Positions 33,780 to 38,212 of a stretch of DNA of 38,212 nt are shown one piece after another (positions within the stretch are counted from its first letter, which is position 1; the number at the start of each line of letters is the position of its first letter). Source of the stretch: an uncultured Lachnospiraceae bacterium (GTDB lineage: Bacteria; Bacillota; Clostridia; Lachnospirales; Lachnospiraceae). The DNA is taken from contig CATLHM010000022.1 of the NCBI GenBank assembly GCA_949949005.1, positions 1 through 38,212 on the forward strand, read 5' to 3'. Below the pieces are notes generated by a model, which did no database searches, was not told where the DNA came from, and saw nothing but the letters and a program-made list of their open reading frames with translations. A program made the translations under genes and the position numbers.

Positions 33780-33809
33780 ATTGTCAGGATAAGCCTGACG
33801 ATAATTTTT
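33780..33809 (+). terminator. Terminator of the FMN riboswitch
   Basis: ATTGTCAGG pairs with CCTGACGAT (one G-U) around ATAAG, followed by TTTTT at 33805-33809. It starts 9 bases after the aptamer, the right place for FMN-dependent premature termination. Confidence 0.75.
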
Positions 33810-33864
33810 GCACTCTCTTTTATCAAGCTGCTCTGTTGACATTTTCAATACTCCTGAATTACTG

Positions 33865-33896
33865 ACACCTGAAAGACATTTGCTGCTTTCAGGTGT
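33865..33896 (+). promoter_or_regulatory. Second hairpin directly before the ribU ribosome binding site
   Basis: ACACCTGAAAG (33865-33875) and CTTTCAGGTGT (33886-33896) form a perfect 11-bp stem that ends about 10 bases before the AAGGAGG site. No T run follows. It may keep the ribosome site open, stabilise the 5' end of cut transcripts, or be a second regulatory switch. Confidence 0.5.
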
Positions 33897-33920
33897 TAAT
33901 TATTCTAAGGAGGTATTCAA

Positions 33921-34490
33921 ATGAATCTCAGCAAAACAAAGAAACTTACCGTAACAGCCATGCTCTGTACCCTTGCCTACATTGCGGCGATGGTTCTCCG
34001 AATCCCGATTGTACTTTTTTTGAAGTATGATCCGAAAGACATTATCATCGTAATCGGGGGTCTGATCTGGGGGCCGCTCACCTCCCTGACTGTAACCGTG
34101 ATCGTCTCGGTTGCGCAGATGTTCACTGTCAGCGGAACCGGAATTCTGGGATGTATGATGAATATCATTTCAAGCTGCTCTTTTGCCTGTACCGCGTCCT
34201 TTTTCTATAGGAAAAAACAGAAATTATCCGGCGCAGTATTGGGGCTCTTGTGCGGCTGCATCTGTCAGGCCGCAGTCATGATGCTCTGGAACTATCTGAT
34301 TGCTCCAATCTATATGGGCTATCCAAGAGAGGCCATTGCAGAGCTGCTGCTTCCCGCTTTTCTGCCCTTTAACTTAATCAAGGGCGGCATAAATGCCGCC
34401 GTCACCCTGCTTTTGTATAAACCTGTTGTCACTGTACTGTACCGCTCCAATTTAATTGAAGCTAAGGATGGGCCGGGAAAAGAGCGCTGA
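33921..34490 (+). CDS. ribU: Riboflavin ECF transporter S component RibU
   Basis: The 189-residue membrane protein begins M-N-L-S-K-T-K-K-L-T-V-T-A-M-L-C-T-L-A-Y. It has about six hydrophobic helices and the riboflavin S-component segment F-L-K-Y-D-P-K-D-I-I-I-V-I-G-G-L. The size is normal. Together with EcfAAT (not in the window) it imports riboflavin. The FMN riboswitch upstream confirms the substrate class. AAGGAGG lies 8 bases before the ATG. Its 3' end overlaps the convergent MFS gene by 29 bp, so the two transcripts are antisense at their ends. Confidence 0.96.
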   Translation: MNLSKTKKLTVTAMLCTLAYIAAMVLRIPIVLFLKYDPKDIIIVIGGLIWGPLTSLTVTVIVSVAQMFTVSGTGILGCMMNIISSCSFACTASFFYRKKQKLSGAVLGLLCGCICQAAVMMLWNYLIAPIYMGYPREAIAELLLPAFLPFNLIKGGINAAVTLLLYKPVVTVLYRSNLIEAKDGPGKER

Positions 34491-35715
34491 AAATGTGCCT
34501 TGCCCTGATTGCGATCCCCAGGGACACAGCGCCCGAAAACAGGACAACGGCAGCTTCGAATCCCTCACAGATTTCAAACAGCACCCCATAGAGGGCGTTG
34601 CCAAGGGGCTGGGCGCACATGGAAACGGTGAGAACCACCGCGATCACCTTTCCGATCAGATTTGACGGGGTTTCCGCCTGCATAAAGGACATCATCTGCA
34701 CGGTGAACATGGCGGAAAAGGTCATAACGCCAAAGCAGCACAGGGTTATGACAATATAATTTACCATGCCCGAGGAAAAAAGGAGCAAAGAAACACCCAT
34801 GGGAAACACGCAGGCCGCACAGGCGATGACCAGGTTTCCGGATTTTTGTATTTTCAGCCTGTCTGCAAAAAGGCCTGCGCCGATTCCCCCAAAAAGTCCT
34901 CCTGCCGCCAGCGCCCCTTCCGCAAAGCCGTAAAGTCTGTTGGCCCGGGACGCATCCAGATTCAGCACTTCTGTCACCAGATAGGGCAGGGCAACAACAA
35001 TCATGGAAGCCAGAAATAAATTGATTCCGCAAACCACAAGAAGGGCTTTTCCGATGACCGGTTTATCCTTTCGGATAAACCGGATGCTCTCTGCAAAATC
35101 CGTTTTGGCCGTCTTTAGCACTCCGCCCTTTAAGTCCTGCTTCTGAAAGGGTATTTTAATAAAAATTTCCATCACGGCCGACAGGGTAAAGCACACCATG
35201 CAAACCAGCAATACAGGCTCGAGCCCGAAGGCGCTGTACAAAATCCCGCCCAGCACGGGGCCTGTCAGGGATGCAAAGGAGTTGACAGTGTTAATGACAG
35301 AGTTTGCCTCCATAAACCGATCCTGCCCGATCAGCGCCGGGATACTTGCCTGGACGGAAGGCTGATAAGCGCCTGCAATTCCGTATAAAAGCATCAGTGT
35401 AATTGTCAGAAGGAGTACAAGATTCGCTCCGTCCATCAAAAGGGAGAATGCCAGGATCACCGCCGCCGTAAAAAAATCCAAAATTACCATAATATTTCTT
35501 TTGTTAACCCGGTCCGCAACAATCCCCCCAATGGGCGAGAGCAAAATTGCAGGAATAAAAGCACAGGCCGTAACCGTTCCGTACAGCGCCGAGGAGCCTG
35601 TAAGATTTAATAAGTAAAGGGGCAATGCAAACCGAATGATTGCATTGCCAAACAGCGAGATTATCTGACCGATGACCACTAAAATAAAATCTTTTGAAAA
35701 CAATTTTTGATCCAT
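34462..35715 (-). CDS. MFS efflux transporter (MFS_3/Mef-like)
   Basis: The 417-residue protein has about 12 hydrophobic helices and the MFS loop 2-3 motif G-G-I-V-A-D-R-V-N-K-R-N. The start, F-I-L-V-V-I-G-Q-I-I-S-L-F-G-N, resembles macrolide/siderophore-type exporters (MFS_3). The substrate is unknown. It lies downstream of the tetR gene on the same strand, and its own promoter (35747-35775) contains an operator-like dyad, so it is very likely repressed by that regulator and induced by its substrate. GGAGACGAA lies just before the ATG. Confidence 0.9.
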   Translation of the reverse strand: MDQKLFSKDFILVVIGQIISLFGNAIIRFALPLYLLNLTGSSALYGTVTACAFIPAILLSPIGGIVADRVNKRNIMVILDFFTAAVILAFSLLMDGANLVLLLTITLMLLYGIAGAYQPSVQASIPALIGQDRFMEANSVINTVNSFASLTGPVLGGILYSAFGLEPVLLVCMVCFTLSAVMEIFIKIPFQKQDLKGGVLKTAKTDFAESIRFIRKDKPVIGKALLVVCGINLFLASMIVVALPYLVTEVLNLDASRANRLYGFAEGALAAGGLFGGIGAGLFADRLKIQKSGNLVIACAACVFPMGVSLLLFSSGMVNYIVITLCCFGVMTFSAMFTVQMMSFMQAETPSNLIGKVIAVVLTVSMCAQPLGNALYGVLFEICEGFEAAVVLFSGAVSLGIAIRARHIFSALFPAHP

Positions 35716-35746
35716 TATTCGTCTCCTTCTTTTCCCACAATGTTTT

Positions 35747-35775
35747 ATTATAGATACCGTCCGTTGGTATGTTTA
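35747..35775 (-). promoter_or_regulatory. MFS promoter with overlapping operator-like dyad
   Basis: On the minus strand, TAAACA (35770-35775), a 17-bp spacer and a perfect TATAAT (35747-35752). The spacer holds ATACC-n7-GGTAT (35754-35770), a looser relative of the two dyads ahead of tetR. Confidence 0.6.
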
Positions 35776-35788
35776 AAGTTCAAAATAG

Positions 35789-35812
35789 ATCTGCCCATTT
35801 TACCGGGCAGAT
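35789..35812 (-). terminator. Terminator after tetR
   Basis: ATCTGCCC and GGGCAGAT form a perfect 8-bp stem, followed on the minus strand by CTATTTTG. It ends the tetR transcript before the MFS promoter. Confidence 0.7.
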
Positions 35813-35846
35813 TATTTCCCTGGGCATCAGGATGACCGGCAATGCC

Positions 35847-36503
35847 TCACATCCGTTTCCTTTGATATATACTTGTCAGCTCCTGCAGCCTCTCCAACAT
35901 TTCACCGTCCACAATATCCAGTCCAAAGCCCTTAAGCATCTGGTCAAATATCAAGAATTTTTTGCAGGACTCCTCCTCCGTGCTGCCGAATATCATGGGA
36001 TTCATCCAGACATTGGCCGCCAGAAGAATCAGCTCCGCCAACTGCTGCGGATAATCCGTTTTGATGGAACCGTCCGCAATCCCCTGCTCAATGATGGGCG
36101 CAATGTAGTTTGGCGCCGCCTCTTCTATGGTATCATGCAGAAGGCTGAAAAGAAGCTTCGGGTTATTGTGGAAATCCGGAGCCACCGTAAAAATATCGTT
36201 CTGCACAGGCCGGCTGATGGATTCCCTGAAGATCGTTTTCAGCTTTTCCCTGCCGCTTAAGTCTGTGCGGTCGCGAATCGTCCCAAGCATTTCATTAGAC
36301 TGTGCCGTCATCCTGTCCACAACCGCAATCAAAATATCTTCTTTCGATTTAAAGTGATGATAGATTGCGCCTTTACTAAGGCCGCCCAAATGGTCAATAA
36401 TGTCCTGGATGGAGGTATGCTCATACCCCTTTTCCATAAAAAGCCGAAAAGACACGTCCAATATTAAGTTGACAGTTTCCTCCGGATGTTTGTTTCTTGC
36501 CAC
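35847..36503 (-). CDS. TetR/AcrR-family transcriptional regulator
   Basis: The 218-residue protein has the N-terminal helix-turn-helix (residues about 14-60): L-F-M-E-K-G-Y-E-H-T-S-I-Q-D-I and L-S-K-G-A-I-Y-H-H-F-K-S-K-E-D. A variable C-terminal ligand domain follows. A GTG start at 36503 is preferred because GGAGGAAGCC lies directly upstream. Two near-identical 17-bp dyads lie within 60 bp upstream, one inside its own promoter, so it should repress itself and the downstream MFS gene. A terminator at 35789 separates the two genes. Confidence 0.92.
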   Translation of the reverse strand: MARNKHPEETVNLILDVSFRLFMEKGYEHTSIQDIIDHLGGLSKGAIYHHFKSKEDILIAVVDRMTAQSNEMLGTIRDRTDLSGREKLKTIFRESISRPVQNDIFTVAPDFHNNPKLLFSLLHDTIEEAAPNYIAPIIEQGIADGSIKTDYPQQLAELILLAANVWMNPMIFGSTEEESCKKFLIFDQMLKGFGLDIVDGEMLERLQELTSIYQRKRM

Positions 36504-36518
36504 GGCTTCCTCCACATA

Positions 36519-36569
36519 ACATACTTACGGTATGTATCTACATTAACATACTGTCAGTATGTTTGTCAA
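36519..36569 (-). promoter_or_regulatory. tetR promoter with two TetR-type operators
   Basis: Two perfect-arm dyads, ACATAC-n5-GTATGT type: ACATACTTACGGTATGT (36519-36535) and ACATACTGTCAGTATGT (36546-36562). The second fills the spacer between -35 TTGACA (36564-36569) and -10 TTAATG (36541-36546). The first overlaps the transcription start region. Confidence 0.8.
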
Positions 36570-36587
36570 CACAAGATTCGGGAATCC

Positions 36588-37331
36588 TTATCCTCTCGGA
36601 TCACAGGTTACTGTTCCGTCTTCGGTTAATCTATTAGATAATCTGTAAATTGTATCAACATCCTCCTCCAACTCCCGGGCAATTACTTCGGGGCTTTTTC
36701 CTTTGGAGAGTTTTTTCTGAATCTGTTCCAGCAGCTTTTCATCCCGTCCTTCTTGGATGCCTTCCTCCCTGCCCTCCTCAAAGGTATGCCGTAAATGCTT
36801 TTTCTCGTCATATTCCGTCAAAAAGATCATATGAAGCACCTCGCTTTTCTCAGTTCTCAATATATCTGTCAATATATCCCTCTCGATACAGCGGTTCATG
36901 GCGGACTGCACAGCCTCGTCGCGGCCAAGCCCTGCTTTTATGTTCGACTCAATCTCAGATACAAACTCCGAGTATTCCCACAGCCTGCGGCACTTGTCCA
37001 TGAGCTCCCTGTTATGTCCGCGCCTTAAATTGATCACCTGGCAGGTACACTCCAAAGCACCGCTTCCACGCCCCATGGAAAAGCTGTCCGATAAATAAAG
37101 AGTTCTTCTGTCCTCCTCCATACCGCTTCCGTTATAAAAGATTACATACTCCGGCGTCGGCAGCGCCACTCTTTTCGTTCCGTACATATCCGCATTTTCC
37201 GCGCCAAGCAGACCTTCATACTGCTGGGAAAAATAGAACAGGCCTCGCAGAGGCATATTGGGATTCCAGGTGCTCTGGTGTTCGTAAAGATTTAAGCGGC
37301 TGTCAATGAGGAAGGATAAGTCGTTCTTCAT
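36588..37331 (-). pseudogene. Rpn-family nuclease gene lacking its N-terminus
   Basis: The 247-codon frame opens inside the nuclease core: M-K-N-D-L-S-F-L-I-D-S-R-L-N-L-Y-E-H-Q-S-T-W (split here; Asp10 and the E-H-Q triad are catalytic-type residues), then N-P-N-M-P-L-R-G-L-F-Y. It continues to the usual Glu/Gly-rich G-R-E-E-G-I-Q-E-G-R-D-E and a C-terminal I-A-R-E-L-E-E-D-V. Lachnospiraceae relatives have about 60 more residues before this Met. Here stop codons and IS66-type sequence lie immediately upstream, so the gene was probably cut by that insertion. Translation of a shortened protein from the internal ATG is possible. Confidence 0.65.
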
Positions 37332-37386
37332 CTTCAGTTACTATTTACAGCCGATTTTATTTAACGTCAAAGCAAGCATCATTACG

Positions 37387-37496
37387 TGACGATTTTTATA
37401 TTTGTCTTCAAGACGAAAAAATGTTGATTTTATCATTTTTTTCGTCTTTTCTATTGCTTTTCAAATCGTCATGTGTTATAATATACGTGACGATTT
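37387..37496 (+). promoter_or_regulatory. IS promoter inside a dyad of repeated TGACGATTT sites
   Basis: TTGCTT (37454-37459), a 17-bp spacer and TATAAT (37477-37482) with TG upstream. The -10 lies at the centre of a dyad AAATCGTCA (37463-37471)/TGACGATTT (37488-37496). A third copy of TGACGATTT is at 37387-37395. A hairpin GACGAAAAAATG/CATTTTTTTCGTC (37412-37445) lies between. This looks like the control or end region of the insertion element. Confidence 0.55.
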
Positions 37497-37511
37497 GGAG
37501 GAGGTATATAT

Positions 37512-37817
37512 ATGGCTATTACTTATAACAGAGACAAAAGATCCGGAAAAACTTATGCCTATGAAACCACTTATACATGGGATAAGGAAAAAAAGCAGTC
37601 AAGGTCAAAGCGCACTCTGGTCGGGCGTCTTGATGAGGAAACGGGTGAAATTGTGCCGACTGATGGCCGCGGCAGGAAGCGGAGCCCTAATTATATCCCG
37701 GAAGAAGCCGCAATGCCGTCCACGATTCCTGAACTTCAGGCAGAACTCGCCAAACTCCGCAGGGAAAACCATACCCTCAGGAAACAAATCCAGGAATTAA
37801 AATCCAGGCAGGCATAG
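37512..37817 (+). CDS. IS66-associated small protein (101 aa)
   Basis: The protein starts M-A-I-T-Y-N-R-D-K-R-S-G-K-T-Y, contains S-R-S-K-R-T-L-V-G-R-L-D-E-E-T-G-E-I-V-P-T, and ends in a heptad-like coiled coil (L-R-R-E-N-H-T-L-R-K-Q-I-Q-E-L). The K-R-x-L-V-G-x-L-D-x-x-T-G-E-I-V-P-T segment occurs in N-terminal parts of clostridial transposase-associated proteins. GGAGGAGG lies 8 bases before the ATG. It ends 11 bp before the transposase start, so it is probably an accessory protein of the element, basic and DNA-binding in character. Confidence 0.7.
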   Translation: MAITYNRDKRSGKTYAYETTYTWDKEKKQSRSKRTLVGRLDEETGEIVPTDGRGRKRSPNYIPEEAAMPSTIPELQAELAKLRRENHTLRKQIQELKSRQA

Positions 37818-37828
37818 GGAGGCTCGCC

Positions 37829-38212
37829 ATGTACAAACCATCTGGAAACCTTCGGCGGGACTATGAGCGTTTATCCGGCGAATATATGAAACAGAAGGAC
37901 AGGATCCTGTCATATCAGGAACAGATCGCCTCGCTCAGGAATTCAAACAGGGCATTAGAAAAAGCCCTTGCAAAGGAGAAAGAGCAGCATAAGGAAGAAT
38001 CTGCACAAAAAGACGCCGAGATTCAGGCCTTAAAGAACAAAGTCGCACATCTGGAGGCGCTTGCAAACCGGGACGGAACAAATATCGGAACGCCTACTTC
38101 GCAGACTCCGATTAGCCGGAAAAAGGTCATACCGAATTCGAGGCGGGGAAGCAATAAGAAAAAAGGCGGCCAGAGAGGCCATAAAAAACACGTTCTGAAA
38201 CCTTTCGATAGT
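37829..38212 (+). CDS. IS66-family transposase (TnpC), N-terminal part, cut by window edge
   Basis: The visible 128 residues form a long coiled coil (about 12-90: L-S-G-E-Y-M-K-Q-K-D-R-I, K-N-K-V-A-H-L-E-A-L). Then comes N-R-D-G-T-N-I-G-T-P-T-S-Q-T-P and the basic K-K-K-G-G-Q-R-G-H-K-K-H, the usual stretch before the zinc-binding and DDE domains of IS66 transposases. The catalytic domain lies outside the window. GGGAGG lies 8 bases upstream. Together with the 101-residue protein it defines the left part of an IS66-like element. Confidence 0.88.
   Translation, partial: MYKPSGNLRRDYERLSGEYMKQKDRILSYQEQIASLRNSNRALEKALAKEKEQHKEESAQKDAEIQALKNKVAHLEALANRDGTNIGTPTSQTPISRKKVIPNSRRGSNKKKGGQRGHKKHVLKPFDS

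Overview
The window looks like chromosome of a Gram-positive anaerobe of the Clostridia, most probably Lachnospiraceae. The reasons are AGGAGG-type ribosome binding sites, sigma-A promoters with 17-bp spacers, type III pantothenate kinase, ECF transporter S components, an FMN riboswitch, Rpn-family proteins, and DUF6075/SymE/ParA accessory genes typical of that family's integrative elements. The species cannot be read from the sequence. No rRNA, tRNA or CRISPR array was seen.

Layout. (1) 1-1693, minus strand: edge of an accessory element (small ORF, SymE-like protein, DUF6075, DUF5348-like, ParA running off the left edge). (2) 1868-5145: wreck of one subtilisin-like (S8) protease gene. Its 3' end runs into a MITE-like inverted-repeat segment, and its middle is split after the catalytic Asp-Ser-Gly codons by a 1.34-kb insert carrying a small membrane protein, a YbjQ-family protein and a GNAT acetyltransferase. 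(3) 5216-7931: udp-deoC-deoB nucleoside salvage operon. (4) 8073-17130: signalling operon in the order hybrid-type histidine kinase, response regulator with a degenerate HD-GYP domain, CheR, CheB, CheY-like, CheA, CheW, MCP. No flagellar gene is present, and a hairpin-rich leader precedes it. (5) 17458-20463, plus strand: coenzyme A operon of an ECF S component (probable pantothenate transporter), coaX and coaBC.

(6) 20601-31645, minus strand: the most interesting region. It is a type VII secretion-like locus starting from a good promoter: an EssC-type FHA/FtsK ATPase (1515 aa), a YukD ubiquitin-like protein, and five consecutive small helical proteins of the WXG100 size class. Two of these have a clean WxG turn, and the others have W-E-S-G, F-E-G or W-V-S. 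A membrane-anchored 246-aa protein translationally coupled to the last of them follows, then a DUF2974 lipase-fold hydrolase with a Ser-Asp-His triad and a helical C-terminal tail. An unusual FMN-dependent alpha-hydroxy-acid oxidase homologue and an intact HD-GYP response regulator lie downstream. EssA, EssB and EsaA are not visible. The hydrolase plus membrane protein are a candidate effector/immunity pair.

(7) 31843-38212: a decayed Rpn gene, a DHH phosphoesterase, an FMN riboswitch with ribU, a MFS exporter with a TetR regulator and three operator-like dyads, a second Rpn gene lacking its N-terminus, and an IS66-type transposon entering from the right edge. Four copies of a palindromic repeat family (20464, 24099, 25520, 31688) are scattered around and inside the secretion locus, and two of them show compensatory stem changes.
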